In this document: piece by piece, positions 32,996 through 46,245 of the stretch
Layout of the letters: every line of letters starts with the position of its first letter
Position numbering within the stretch: the first letter of the stretch is position 1
From: Azolla caroliniana
Lineage: Eukaryota; Polypodiophyta
Assembly: GCA_043228905.1 (NCBI GenBank)
Contig: JBHGNT010000010.1
Location: 20,398,001-20,462,000, forward strand
Length of the DNA: 64,000 nucleotides
Reading direction: 5' to 3'
Notes under the pieces: model-generated
Told to the model about the DNA's origin: nothing
The model's database searches: none
What the model saw: only the letters and a program-made list of their open reading frames with translations
Translations under genes and position numbers: made by a program

Positions 32996-35889
32996 TTATA
33001 TTTCTACAAGGGCCTTTCTAATAATATAGATGTCATGTTGGGTTTCTCCTAGACTTTTGAAAGAGCAAAGAGTACAATTGATGATGGGCTTTTAAATGAG
33101 GCATGTTGTGTATTAACAAACAAACAGAATTAGAACTGAGGATAAGATGAATAACATATGAAAATAGAGATGATGAATTAATGAGGCAGTATGATTTGCA
33201 TAGGTTGGGTTATTAGAGTTTCCATCGTATACAACACTAGAGTTTCCATTGATGCCGTTTCCGCTGCCAGCGACACTCACATTGTACATGGTATTCGCGC
33301 TGGTGAAAAGGAATCGAAGAAATTAATATGTGAGAAACTTACAAATGAATGAAAGCCTAAATCTTTCTTATTTTTTAAAATTTCTTTCTTGATGCCTTGG
33401 AGATGGAAATATGATCATACCAATCACAATTTTACACTCAGAGATAGTCTACTCCAAATCTCTCTAATGGCAAGCCATACTTGTATTCACCCATACACCC
33501 AAATTCAAATCTCATTAAATTTACTACCTTGATGTAAGGGTTGGACACATGATCTCCTTGGCTCCCCCCTAAAACATTACCAACTTACCTACATTCTTCG
33601 GGTTCAATAAGGGTCCATATCCGAGTACCTTTAATTTAATGACAAGTTTGTGTAAGAAGATACCTTTCCGGGAATATACACGTGCCGACACCTGCGGTCA
33701 AGGAAATATCATGTTATATAGAGTTAGCTCACACATGTAAGCAAAATGGCAAAGAGGAATTGTTACTAGAAGAAAAAGGCTTGAGAGTTGGCTACAATAT
33801 AACAAATAACCATTGTTTTTAGATTATATCATTTTGTGGTATGATTAGAAATGTCCTTTAGAAAAGGAAACTTGAAGATGAGACTTACTAGGATTTGTGG
33901 TAGAGATGGTGGCAAGGCCATTGAAATCACAACTACCTTGGGATCGACCATTATTTTGATAAAAGCTATCGAAAGCAAAAGAGGCATGTGCTAGGACATT
34001 GTCCGGCTCATAACAAAGTTGTCCGGGTTGAATGGCCGAACAATTTGCCCGTCCAACACCGCATGCCCAATCCAATGCGATTTGTAAGGCATCCTCCACA
34101 TCTTTCCCACCTTTTGCAACACAATAAAGCTTAGAGGCAGTGTCATTTGCCAACAAGGGCCCCGAATTCGAGAGCTTTAACAAATACATGGGTAACATGG
34201 TCGATGCATTGAATAGGCCGTAGTTTTTATCGGTCGCAGAACCAACCCTCGTATCCTCGATGAATAGCTCGAACAAAAAGGTATTAATGCTCACATTTCG
34301 CCTCTTTGGTGTCCCCGCATTGTTGAGAATGTGTGCTATTAGGTTGCTATTATATGTCGATGCATTATCCATAGTAGCATCGGGATCACTACCTTCTTCC
34401 CCGGCCGAAGGCCATCCCGTGGCCGAAACCACGACCGGAATCTCAGTATGGTTCATCTTCACCAACGCGAAAAAGACCGCATCTATCACCGCATCAAAGA
34501 GATTCCGGTATTGATAGAGCGTGTTGGTGTCAACAACCACATTGTTCGGCGTGATCGGGTTGAGAAGTGCGTAGTCGAGGAGGATGATTCCATCGCTAGA
34601 TTTATAGATGTCATATGAGAAGATGTTGAGCATGAAAAATGAGGAGGTTTGGGAGAGGAAATCTAGCAATGGTTGGATGATGGATGCACCAAAGGTCTTG
34701 TTGAAGTAAGCTTGAGAAGGGGGGAAGGAGTCCAATATAAGGGAGGGGTCGTGTGAAGTGGAGATTTTAATGTTATTAGTGAGATTCGAGGAGGATAGCG
34801 CGGAGTGAAGGAATTTCATTGCGGGGACCAACACAAGTGCGGCATTTGGATATGAAGTCAGAACTTCGGTACCAACACATATAGATGTTATATTGGTGAA
34901 GGGAAGGTAGGGTAGCACATTAGCTTGTACCCAAGTCACCGCGGACACATTGGATTCTCCTACACTTAGGAGTTGTGTGTTTGGCAAGGTTATCATGACC
35001 TCAATTCCCGTCCTCGATAGGGCTTTTAGCATTGCCGGATCGGCATCATATAGCCTAATATTGTTGATTGATTGCCTCTTGAGTAGATCGACAACTTGTG
35101 TTGGCAATACCGTTGCTGAGAATTGGGTTCCATAGTTCACTCCCACAAACCCTCCTGTCCAATATTTATCATTTGAGCAATATGAGATCTTGGTGTGATT
35201 GCTTAGTGTTAAATTCACAAGAAAGGTTTGACAAAATGCCCGAATATTATGATGTTCCAAGTGTTAAATTCATAAAGAGTCGGCCTTAGCTATAACTAGA
35301 GTGCTTGAAATTATGAGCTTTTACATCATGTGGAATACTTACTTAGTTAAGTGTGATGGGTGTCCAAGTGAGCCACACACATATACCACCAAACAATTCA
35401 CACATGATTTTATAGGATGAGGGGGTTTTAAGCCATATAATTGAAAATGGGAAAAGCCCGGCCTTCCATTGGTTGATGTTCCCCTATTGCATCAACCTAG
35501 TTATGATCCATTGTCTCCCTCAAAAGCCCAAACGAATGTTGGGATTGAATCCACAATGTCCGTCGACTCATATATGTACGTGCATGATCTTAGTATTTAC
35601 ACATGCATAACATATCAAGTAATTTGTGTAAAATGTGAAGCATGACATGGTTACAATTTCAAATGAGGTTCTTTGGCATGTACATGGACAAAGTTTTGTA
35701 TATTTGTGTACAAATGCATGAATAATGGTGAAATGTGGCCACAATCAAACAAAGAACATTAGTGAAGAAAGAAATTAATGAAGATAGAAATTCATTAATA
35801 CCTTTAGAGAGCCAAAAGAAATTAGCAAGATTTAGGAGGAGGGTAAGGAAGAGGTTAGAGGATCCAATTCTTCTTCTAGATGCCATCAT
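32996..35889 (-). CDS. GH17-X8 beta-1,3-glucanase-like protein lacking the nucleophile Glu
   Basis: Minus-strand exons: 35889-35802 (signal peptide), 35154-33889 (GH17 plus most of X8), 33691-33664, and a last exon from 33299. They join in phase. The last exon stays open to TAA at 32996, but its true end is uncertain. GH17 enzymes cleave callose-type beta-1,3-glucan in the wall, and the X8/CBM43 domain binds it and has its six Cys (YCVA, WACG, ANCS, LCYE, SCDF, TCIF). Family text: GGFVGVNYGT, IRLYDADPAMLKAL and YNSNLIAHI. The acid/base Glu is kept (VGTEVLTS, about residue 126), but the nucleophile motif is VVVSATGWPS, with Ala (GCC, 34423-34421, about residue 274) in place of Glu. It is probably catalytically dead and may be a glucan-binding protein. 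A hydrophobic stretch (FHMLFILSSVLILFVV) near the end resembles a GPI signal. Confidence 0.88.
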
Positions 35890-38800
35890 TAAGTCGATAT
35901 ATTGAGGAGTAATATTTATGTAAAGAGGAGATTATTTGGTTTTGCACATCTTTACATATATTATATGCTTGTCTTAGAAATGAAGCAAATGCGTCTCTCT
36001 TCTACTATTTTGATTCTTGCTCCATGTACCAATTGTGCTAGTGCTAAATTTGCAAGCCCACATATTACGCAATCCTCTATCATTTGTGTACCTTAGGTTT
36101 ATGGCTTATGTATAGAACACCTTTTTAATGCAAGGCTTTATGGCTTTGGAGCTCCTGAATAAGTAACATCACCTGCCATTGTTTCCTTCATTGGTTTGTT
36201 TGAACATTTAAAAGGGCACATAGATATATGTGCACACAAAGAAAGCATGATGTAGATAACTTCTCCAAGAGACGTAATCCAAGTTATATATTGAGATGTC
36301 GAGGTGTGGAGAAACCTCTTACGTGTGGAGCCAACACAATTGTATGACGAAGTTGACATGCTGTACTAATTTATGTGTGTGCATGCACCACATCTCATAC
36401 GATTCAACATTCTAGTTTATGTGTAAGCATGTACACACATAGTGAGGTTAATTAAGGGCAAAGGCCTAAGGTCAAGACAGAAACAAGTTACAACCTTTGA
36501 ACATGGAAAAATAAGTTAGACCTATTTCAATTCGACCACATCAGCCATCTAGCTAATGTACACTTGGGTGGACAAAACTATGTATGAGGGGCTTCTACAT
36601 TGTGGCTTTGAATCGTTATTGGTCAATATTTAGTTTCCCTATAATATATTAAGAAAATTTCGGAGATGACAACAAAAACAATAATGATTCATATTGATTA
36701 CAAATTTATAATATGTGAAATCTTACTTCCATGGTAAAAGGGAAATTTTGGTCTTTGACGATTGCTTTTGGAACACGGGTAATACTCATATTTTTAAAGC
36801 TACATGGGGGTAGAGCCGATATTACCCTCGAGAAGAGGGTATATATATATATATATCCCATTAGCTCTCTTGTGAAAATAATTGGCTAGTCTAACTTCTC
36901 ACCAATTATGTTTCTCTGCGCACACATTTACATTTATATCTACGAAGACTACACCACCCGCCCTACATTATAGCCTTTACATACCTTCTCTCTATATTTC
37001 TCACACATATGACTTGTATTACAATTTGAAATTTAATATTTCTGCTTTGTTCCTAAATCATTCATGAAATCCTATTTTTGTGTGTGTAACTTTTAACAGA
37101 GAGACTAGATTTCCCTTGTTCTCAACCGTGTTCACTTACTTCAATGTTGGTTTTTTAGTTTAGGTAAGGTTATATCTTGTCAATGAGATGCCGAAATATC
37201 TAGGGTTAGCTCAACCTGCAATATATCATGAAAACCCCACAATGCACAACCACATTAAAGTCCACTTTGTTGAAGATCATATGCCTTAAACTATCCATCT
37301 ATCAACTTTGATGTCGGTTCATCATAATCCCATGCTCAAGAGTCAAGACTATAATTTTGACTGTCAATCTAGAGTTATGTTAAATTGGTGAAACTAAGAA
37401 GTTGGTATGCATTGATATTGGAAAGGCAACATTGTAGCTACTGCTTGTCCATCCAAGGCCTCCTAACATTAAATTTAATAACTTAACCAAGTGTTCTAGA
37501 CACCAACATACGTCTTCCAATTTATTTGTACTTTGCATGGGCCCCTCAAATTGTATGATATGGTAATATTAGCAAGAGTAAATAATCTTTAGTAGATAAA
37601 AATTACCAATGTAAGGGGGGTCTAGTAAAATAATAATAAAGCACTCTTGTGTGCAATCCTCGAGGGAGGCACTACTATATTCAACGGTGCACTTGGAGCA
37701 TATTTAGAAACCCATTATGCATAGCCTTTTATTCAAATAGTACCCCTATGTTTGCAAAACAAAAGTAAAAATTGTATATTAAAGAACCTCTTGCTTCAAC
37801 CCACATGCTATATTGATTTACTATAGTTGCATGCGTTGCCACAATGACAAATTATTGAGGTTTGGTGTTAAAATGTAGGGAAGCTCAAGAATAATTAGTA
37901 GTGGCATAAAGCTTATTGAGCAACCTCAACAATGTATATAGAAAGAGAATGCTAACATTCACCTATAATCCTTCTTGACTACTTTGGATATTGCATGTTA
38001 ACTAATACATCGTTGAAACGGGCGAACTCTTATGTTGTTTGCATTGATAATGTCACTTGCCCTTGTCACGTGCCCTTATGCTTGTAGTATTAGTACAAAG
38101 AGGACAAGTTGAGGCAAGACAAAACATGGTAAACTATAGCTATTTTGTACAACATGCATATACATGATTACATATTAGAGTAAGACTAGTTTTCTCTCCT
38201 TCGAGACCCATAAATTAAACATGGAACATTGTAAAGTCTACATAAATAGCAAATTGTGATTAAAAGTTAGGTTACAAAACTCGAGCTTATGGAATAGCAA
38301 AGGGACTAATAATTGAACATCATTGTTCTTGGGATGTTTGTAAAATTTTCATGTGTTTCACTTTTATCTTGTCAAATTATTTCAAGATGTTGTGGGTATT
38401 CAAGGTATCATTGTCCAACTAGACAAACACTAGCTACTAGTTTTGCGGGCATTCCGGATATCCTTGTCTCCAGAGACAAACACTAGCTCGGTATAATTGG
38501 CGAAAATAGTGTTGGGTTCTAAATGAGCAATACCCACCTTAGCTTAACAACTCATTTGTTAAAAGAACAAAAAGAAACAAACAAGCACACAAGAGTGTCT
38601 GTATGTTGTGTCACAAAAAATGAAATTGCTCACAAATGTAGTATTGATAATGACACATTCCTGTTTTTTAGTGTTGAAAACTTTTGTTTTGTTTTTTTGG
38701 GGGGGAGGGAGAGAGGGTCACGAGAAGCTATAATTGGCCATGGCCATTGGGGGGGGAGGGTCTTGAGCCACAAAATCCATATATCTATCTCATTCACAAT

Positions 38801-38896
38801 TGTGAAAGTAGTTAAACATTCTATTACAATCAATTTGTGTGTTAGTATGAGGATAGATGGAACAAAGAGAGAGAGGGAGGGGTAATTATAAAGCAT

Positions 38897-38900
<4 letters not shown>
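35890..38900. other. intergenic, no gene recognised
   Basis: AT-rich, with a short TA microsatellite at about 36841-36857 and scattered short frames without domain or signal features. Two similar 60-bp phrases (tagacaaacactagctac; gagacaaacactagctcg) lie at about 38420-38490. Confidence 0.6.
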
Positions 38901-38968
<68 letters not shown>

Positions 38969-38969
38969 T
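38901..38969. repeat. (AG)n microsatellite in the leader of GDSL gene 1
   Basis: About 33 AG units with a few interruptions (GATAG), running directly into the start codon at 38970. Confidence 0.92.
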
Positions 38970-41629
38970 ATGAAGTGTTCATTGGTCATTGCCATGTCCA
39001 TACTATTAATGGTAACTAGTCACACTTATTATTATCAAAATTGTAGGGTTGTCATTGGAGTTGCTTCTGGGTTCGCTCTCACTCTTGCCAACTTTCGTCA
39101 TCACAATGTTCCAGCATTGTTCGTTATGGGTGACTCGTTGGCAGATGTTGGCAACAACAACTACATAACCCAAAGTATCCTCAAATCCAATTATTTACCT
39201 TATGGTATCGACTTCCCTGGTCGTCAACTCGCCACTGGTCGTTTCTCCAATGGTCGTCTTGTAATTGATATCATCGGTAACTATCCCCTTCCCAACATAC
39301 ACAAGAAATGAAGAGACCAAACAAATGTAGTTTACTTTGAATATATGTTTGTATGATGCAATTGATTAGTTCTCGTGTTTGTCCCTACTTTGAATATATG
39401 TTTGTATGATGTAGTTGATTAGTTCATGTGTTTGTCCCCTATGGTCGTCTTGTAATTGATATCATTGGTAACTATCCCCTTCCCCACATACACAAGAAAG
39501 GAAGAGACCAAACAAATGTAGTTTACTTTGAATATATGTTTGTATGATGCAATTGATTAGTTCGTGTGTTTATCCCCTATAATCCACATAACTAACTTAA
39601 AAATTGGTGGGATTTGATGAGAACAAATCAAAAGAAAAGGGGAGATGTTTGATTACTGAAATGAGATTTTCTTACAAATGTGAGTGTAACTTTAAACCTA
39701 ATTTGCCAACTCCAAAATATATATTCACAAATGACAATTATCAAAGGTTGAGTTACGACAATACCGTTTTAGTATTACAGAAGCAACTCTCAAAACTTGA
39801 TTTGCCATTTCCACTATATATGTATATATACATACGTACATACATATATCATCGTAATTATTTGAATCTAAGCATGAGTATTATAGAGAAAAATATTCAT
39901 TTTCCTATCGCGATTGTTAACTTTTGATGGATGTGGTCTAAAATGGGGTTTGTGACTATTCATACATCTTAAGTCATGTTTAAAGTGTGGTTGGATGTAT
40001 TCCAAATGTAGCTAACGAAATTTTGCTCGGAACTTGTAGCTAATACCTTGGGAGTTTCTATACCATCGCCATATCTCTCTCCCAACACGAAGGGGTTAAC
40101 AATACTACAAGGTGTCAATTATGCATCAGCTGGTTGTGGTATTCTTAATGAGACGACTAATAATTCGGTTTGTGACATTGAAACCTCAAAACATACAACA
40201 TGCTTTAACAATACAATAAAATGACACAATTTCATTTAGATTAAAAGTAAATAGATTTTTATACTATAATAAGAGGGTGAAAGCGTAAGCTTCACATACC
40301 CACCCATAGATGGGCATTGAGAAATTGATAAAAAAATAGAAATCATTAGTACTCAATACATTGGAATTGTGAGAGAGAATAAATGACACATCACGTGCTA
40401 AAGCATATTGAAGCATTTCCTTCAAATAATTATATTTAGTATAGACTCCCATGGTACCTTATTGTAATTTTAAAATGCAAATACGTAAGCAAGATCACAT
40501 GTGGAGAAAGTTTGTGCCTTCAGGCTTCTAGCTTAAGGTTGTGGGTTCAAATTCTTAAGCATAAGGGTTGATTTGCATGCCAACGATGTTTAACCTTCAT
40601 GTAGGTGTCCCCCCTTGACAAACAATGGTTTACAACATTGAAATCAACACATTCCCATTACAAAGAGTTCAAATAATGGCATTGGGCTTGATGTTGCATT
40701 CATTATAACACTTGTATGTAATTTTAATACGAGGTCATGTAACATGTTTACAAACATACTTTGCAACATTGGAATTGATATACTTCTTTACGAAGATTAT
40801 GTCTCCTAACTAAACTATACATTATAACTCTTTTGCCAATATCAAAATGAAACATGGAAAATTACTCAGTATCTAGGACAAAAGTAACTTGTAGTTAATT
40901 AAATTTTTTTCTCCATTGTAATTTGTGATAAACGACTTGTAGTTAATTAAAAATTTTGCTCCATTGTGATAAGTGACTTGTAGCTAATTAAAATGTTTGC
41001 TCCATTGTGTTATTCAATTTTGCGTAACTTTGGTTTTACATGGAAAATAGAGTGGATGCCTCTCATTCTCAACACAAATGAGTTACCACAAAAACATTGT
41101 ACACAAAATCACACAACAAGTAGGACTTGATGCTGGGCAAAGTTTCCTAAATCAATCACTTTATTTTGTCTTCATTGGGAGCAATGACTTCTTGGGTAAT
41201 TACATTCGCAACTCTAGCCGTGACTCCAAATTGACTCCACCACAATTTATCGATCTCTTAATATCGTCTTATACAACTCAACTCAAGGTAAGAAACTTAA
41301 ATAATGTTTTCCATTTTTTTTTCTTATTGATGTCATACTTTTGAATTTTCTCGGGTGTTGCAATAGCTTCATAAATTTAGATCTGACAATGCTTCGAACT
41401 ACAATCCATGCATGGTGTTATGGTGTCACTTAGATGTGTAAACAATGTAATACTCTTGCATAGTCTTTAGAAGTTGATAGAGAGAATGATAAATAGATTT
41501 TATGAGTAGATAGTACGAGACACTAGGGTTGTCTAGCACTAGGGTAGAGATAGAGATAGAATTAGAAAGATTGAGAAAGAGAAGTTAAATGCCTACGGGA
41601 AACCAATTGTGATCTATGGGATGGGACCG

Positions 41630-41673
<44 letters not shown>

Positions 41674-42804
41674 GTGAGAGAGATAGGGAAATAAAGGGCT
41701 CTAGGATATATTGGTAAAGATTATTTAATGTTGGGTTGAACTCTGAAAATATATCCGATGAAAAATATAGTGAGAGAGATAGGGAAATGAAGGGTTCTAG
41801 GCTATTTGGTAGAAATGATTGAATTTTGAGTTGAACTTTGAACATACATATATATGATGAAATAGCTAGGTGTCAAACCCAACCGACTTTCAATAAAGAT
41901 TAGCCTATCATATGGAGAGAGAAATAGAGAACCTTGTGCCATGCTTCTCCTAGGGTATAGCACACAAAGGATAAGGCTCTTCAAGTTGTGTGTAATAAAC
42001 TACAAACAAATCATCCTTCCCATAATAATGCTCTTCATTTATCCATTTGTATCTCTTGTTCAACCCCTCATCATTGTCGGGCCTTTGAACAATCATGTTT
42101 AACTTGTCATGGTGATTCATTTAAAAGAAAGACATGGAAGTGGTGTTTATGAATCAAACTTTTTTAATGTGAATATTTTTTGGCATTAATGTAACGATCA
42201 TATCGTCATATTCTATTTTGCCACAGACATTATACAATTTGTATGCAAGAAAAATTGTGCTTGTTGGGTTGGGACCATTAGGTTGCATCCCTAACATGCG
42301 AGCAAAGACAAGTAATGATAGTTGCAATGAGAACCTCAACACTTGGGCCCAACATTTTAATAGTGCCTTGCAAGAACTTGTTGGAACATTCGCCTCAAAT
42401 TATACCGACACAATAATCACGCTCGCCAACCCTTACTTTGTTTTAGAGAACTTAATACAAAATCCCTTAGAAAATGGTAAAATTACTATTATGTTTCGTC
42501 ATTATACATTACTATTGTTAAATTTACAAAGAAGATTATTCTTCCTATCTAAAGAGTTTACCATCCTTTTCCTCATATTGAAGGATTTTCAGTAACCGCG
42601 GAGGCTTGTTGTGGGGGAGGCCGATTGCATGCCCAAATACCATGCTTTCCTTTATTTACGTATTGCTCTAATAGAAGCAACCACGTATTTTGGGATCCTT
42701 GGCATCCGACAGAAGCATCCAATATATTTTTGGTGAATGCTTTTCTCTCCACCAACAAAACAGTTGTAGGTCCATGGACAATCACTGAGTTGATTTCAAA
42801 ATAA
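38970..42804 (+). CDS. GDSL esterase/lipase, gene 1
   Basis: Five exons in phase: 38970-39276, 40040-40167, 41051-41287, 42227-42476, 42584-42804, giving 380 residues. GDSL (SGNH) hydrolases of this plant family are secreted esterases acting on acyl or cutin-type substrates. All blocks are present: nucleophile Ser in FVMGDSLADVGNNNY, Gly in ATGRFSNGR, Asn in VFIGSNDFLGNY, and the His-containing DPWHPTEASN near the end. An N-terminal hydrophobic segment (SLVIAMSILLMVTS) fits a signal peptide. The exon 2 acceptor at 40039 gives Ala instead of the usual Gly after DII. Introns are long and full of local repeats. A paralogue lies at 44690-47074 on the other strand with the same exon phases. Confidence 0.93.
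39251..39589 (+). repeat. duplication of the exon 1 end plus intron start, GDSL gene 1
   Basis: The last 26 bp of exon 1 with its donor and about 120 bp of intron (from 39251, TGGTCGTCTTGTAATTGATA) recur at 39442. The period is 191 bp. A shorter phrase (actttgaatatatgtttgtatgatg) occurs three times within the block. Confidence 0.9.
40880..41010 (+). repeat. three units of about 45-55 bp in GDSL gene 1 intron 2
   Basis: GACTTGTAGTTAATTAAAAATTTTGCTCCATTGTG-type units occur near 40885, 40932 and 40977, directly before the exon 3 acceptor. Confidence 0.8.
41630..41860 (+). repeat. (AT)n and a 100-bp duplication in GDSL gene 1 intron 3
   Basis: An AT microsatellite spans about 41633-41666. After it, ATATAGTGAGAGAGATAGGG occurs at about 41670 and again at about 41766, each followed by similar sequence (about 95 bp period). 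Confidence 0.8.
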
Positions 42805-43470
42805 TAAAGTATCCTATAGTGCATTAATTACGATGGCATTTATCTTTGAACATTAAAAAGTATCCTTGAACCCTACACTTATTGATTTAAGTCACTTATC
42901 TCACAACCTTATTCATATTAATCAAACCTTGAGCTAACTATAAAATTATTAAGTATCTATTGAAGACTCTAATTCAAAAACATTTCTGGAAACACCAACA
43001 TTGGTACAAGGCAGCAAGGGAGAGATACCAACATTGTAAACACTAGGTTAGGAGTCGGTGCCTCTATGATGCCTTGTATTGGTCAACGAACTAAGACTTA
43101 AACATCCATCTTTAGTACTCAAGCCTACCTTGTATTGAGAGCGGTTGGTTGGTAATATATATGCACGCAATGTGGTTTATCTTTGAATTTTCACGTTTAT
43201 TCTTTGTTGAGTGTCTAATTAAGTAACATGGTAGAGTTAAGTTCTTTCGAGAGTTTGCCGACGTGAACTATTGACTTCATTGGAAGCACTGAAAGATGTT
43301 TGCCAAGTGTCTTTGCCCATCTTGCAAACATTAAGGTAGATACTCCTTTATCCAACACAACTTTTGTATTTCTTCTGATTTTATAATACCAAGGCGTATC
43401 TCTTTAGGGGAAAAAGAAGAAGATAATTTTGCATTGATATTGCTACTTATAACATATTGATGGTGAACCC
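42805..43470. other. between the GDSL genes, left of the MITE
   Basis: AT-rich 3' flank of GDSL gene 1. No gene, RNA or repeat that I can support. Confidence 0.55.
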
Positions 43471-43864
43471 ATATTTGTAACAATCGGCAACGGTTCGGTT
43501 CGGTTTGAGAGGGTCCAAACCGAACTGTTTACAAATGTTGAAACTTGAACTGAACCGAACCGCTAAATTTTTTTCAAACCGTTAAACCGCGATTTCGTGG
43601 TTCGGTTTTGGTTTTCAACATAGGTCTAATTTTTAAATTTTTTAAATTTTTTTAAATTTTTAAGATGTTCCTAAAATGTGAGAATAAGGTCTAAAAATGC
43701 AAAGATTGTTTAAAAACAAATTAAATTATTTTTTTTAGATTTTTAAATTAAAAAAAAAAAAAACATTAAACCGTTTAAACTGCGGTTTTTGACTGTTGAA
43801 ACCGAACCGAACCGTTTTAAAAAACCTGAACCTGAACCGAACAGGCACCGATTGTTACATATTT
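43471..43864. mobile_element. 382-bp MITE-like element with 6-bp target duplication
   Basis: The element spans 43477-43858, from GTAACAATCGGCAACGGTTC to a mirrored end that reads ACCGATTGTTAC. The CGGTTCGGTTCGG ends are inverted copies of each other. ATATTT flanks it at 43471-43476 and 43859-43864. The interior is T/A homopolymer-rich and has no coding capacity. A non-autonomous DNA transposon is the likely identity. I do not know its superfamily. Confidence 0.85.
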
Positions 43865-44689
43865 GTTGAATAATTTCACATGCTCATCTGTAGAATGAAT
43901 TCCTTACTATCATTTGGCTTTCCCATATAAGTCTCGCAAAGAAAAGTTCCCATTCGATCAATCTTGATGCATAGGAAATGTTTTACTCGAGCCTCATTTT
44001 TGTACGAAATGCTTCATTTCCCATTAGACGGGGGGAAATTAATTGTTTTCTACATTTAGGAAATATTAGATAATATAATCCATGAGATTGGAAAGTCTAC
44101 AAAAGATGTATTGTTCAATGAACAAGGTTACATGAGAAAGAATCTCATAAAAAATGAACCAAACTCAATGGAGTTGAACAGACAATATAATTACAACAAA
44201 TTCAATGTCATGATAAGAACAAGAATAAAGACAATCAAACAGGTGAAGAAAAGGGTGAGAGAACATTAAACAATGGTCATTGTGGGTGCTAAAGTTGTTA
44301 TCATTAATGTTGTGGTTTTTAGAATTTTAAAAGATCTGGCAAGATTACTAAACCTGTATCGAAAGAAATGTGATGATATTGTGAGTTTAAACAACATACT
44401 TCATGTAGTGTCATGATCTTTCTTGTGCGCAACAATATGATTAATCTAGTGCATCAATGACACAAGTTTATTAATAGTTTACTACATCAAAGTTAAGGAG
44501 AAACATGCATAATTTAATTAAGAAACTATATGCATAGTACGATTATGAACTATTTTATTGATACAAGTGACACAATTTTCACATTATTGAGAACTCTCGT
44601 CATCTATTTGGGGTTTCCTTTTCATGCTTGGGAAACATTGGCGTAGTTAAGTTAGTAAATTTTCATAATTATGATACAATATTGAATAG
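43865..44689. other. between the MITE and GDSL gene 2
   Basis: AT-rich, 3' flank of GDSL gene 2. No gene recognised. Confidence 0.55.
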
Positions 44690-46196
44690 CTAGCTCGAAA
44701 ATAGCTCCATAATCGTATAAGGTGCTACATTATTACCATTTGTTGTGAGAAAAGCATCAGCCAAGCGTATGTTGACAGCTTGAGAAGGGTGCCAGATATC
44801 CCAAAATATATTGGTGTCTCTATGTGAACAATAGGGAAACAATGGCAAGCACGGGGAATTTGTTGAACCTCTACCACAACACGCGGTTGATGTATCAACA
44901 AAACCTTCATGTCAAACACAAAGTGCACAAAATGAATATAGACCATAGTATATAGTAAAATCCATATTAAACACATTATTGTATTATGTAAACATTGGAA
45001 GGAAATGATTATGAGCATTCTAAATATGCATTCTAAATGTTACGATATAATGGTAAGTGAAAATATGTAAGATTACATACCGTATTGTGAAGGGTTCTCT
45101 ATAAAATCTTCAATGATCGTATACGGATTGGCAAATGTCATTTTCATATCAGGGAATTGAGAACCCATTTCATTTACAATCTCATTAAGGGCATCATTAA
45201 AGTCAATTGCTAAATTGTTGAGATCAACATTACAAGCTCCTTTTACACGTTGAGAAGGAATACATCCCAATGGACCAAGTCCTACCATGACAAATTTTCT
45301 TGCACTTTGGCCATAAAGTTTCTACATGAACCAAGGATCAAACCATTATAGTTAGTGCCAATAAAAACTTACCAAACACATGAACACAAACATATACTTT
45401 GGGTTACAAGGTGTGAATATGATGATGAATAAGTTAAAATGTTTCAAAATATACTCTCAAGTGTATATCAACTTATGATCTTTAACTGATGCGTACACAT
45501 ACTCGACAACACTTGACTCATACATACCATGATCTGTGCTGTCAAGGAATTTGACAACAATGTAACGAACTGCGACGGAGAGTAAGCCTTTGCATCGGGA
45601 GAGTTCTTCTTGAGATAGTTGCCGATGAAGTCGTTACTGCCGATAGCCATAAAGTAGACGGACAAAGACAAGAGGCTCTGTGTTTGGTCGATGCCGAGCT
45701 GTGCAACAAGGGACGTGATCGTCTTTCCATGGTATTTGACTTGGGTGGATAATGAGAGGCACCCGGACTGGCAACAAGGAACGGAAAAGAGCTCTCATCA
45801 ACACAATTGGGGGGGGTACGAATCATGATGGGTTGGCTAATCGCTCAATCTAGCGACACGAACGAAACTGAAGGGCTAGAAAGGACGAAAAGCCAAGAGT
45901 ACAATGGGAAAGCGGAGAGGGTAGAAAAGCAAAAGCTGAGATCATGCAAGTGGGATGGGACACTTGCAAGCAGAAGCACTGAGTGGATTAGTGGATTGCA
46001 TCGAGGCAACCGAAAAGGCCGAATGTTGAAAGCAAAAAGCAAAGGAGCAAAAAGCAAAAAGCAAAGGAGCAAAATGGTGAAAGGTGAAAAAGTGAAAAGG
46101 TGAAAGTGAGAAGGACAAGAAAGTGAAAAGGCAAAAAGCAAAAAAGGCGAAAAGCAAAAAGGGCAAAAAGCAAGAAAGAAAAGCAGATTTAAGGAG

Positions 46197-46245
<49 letters not shown>

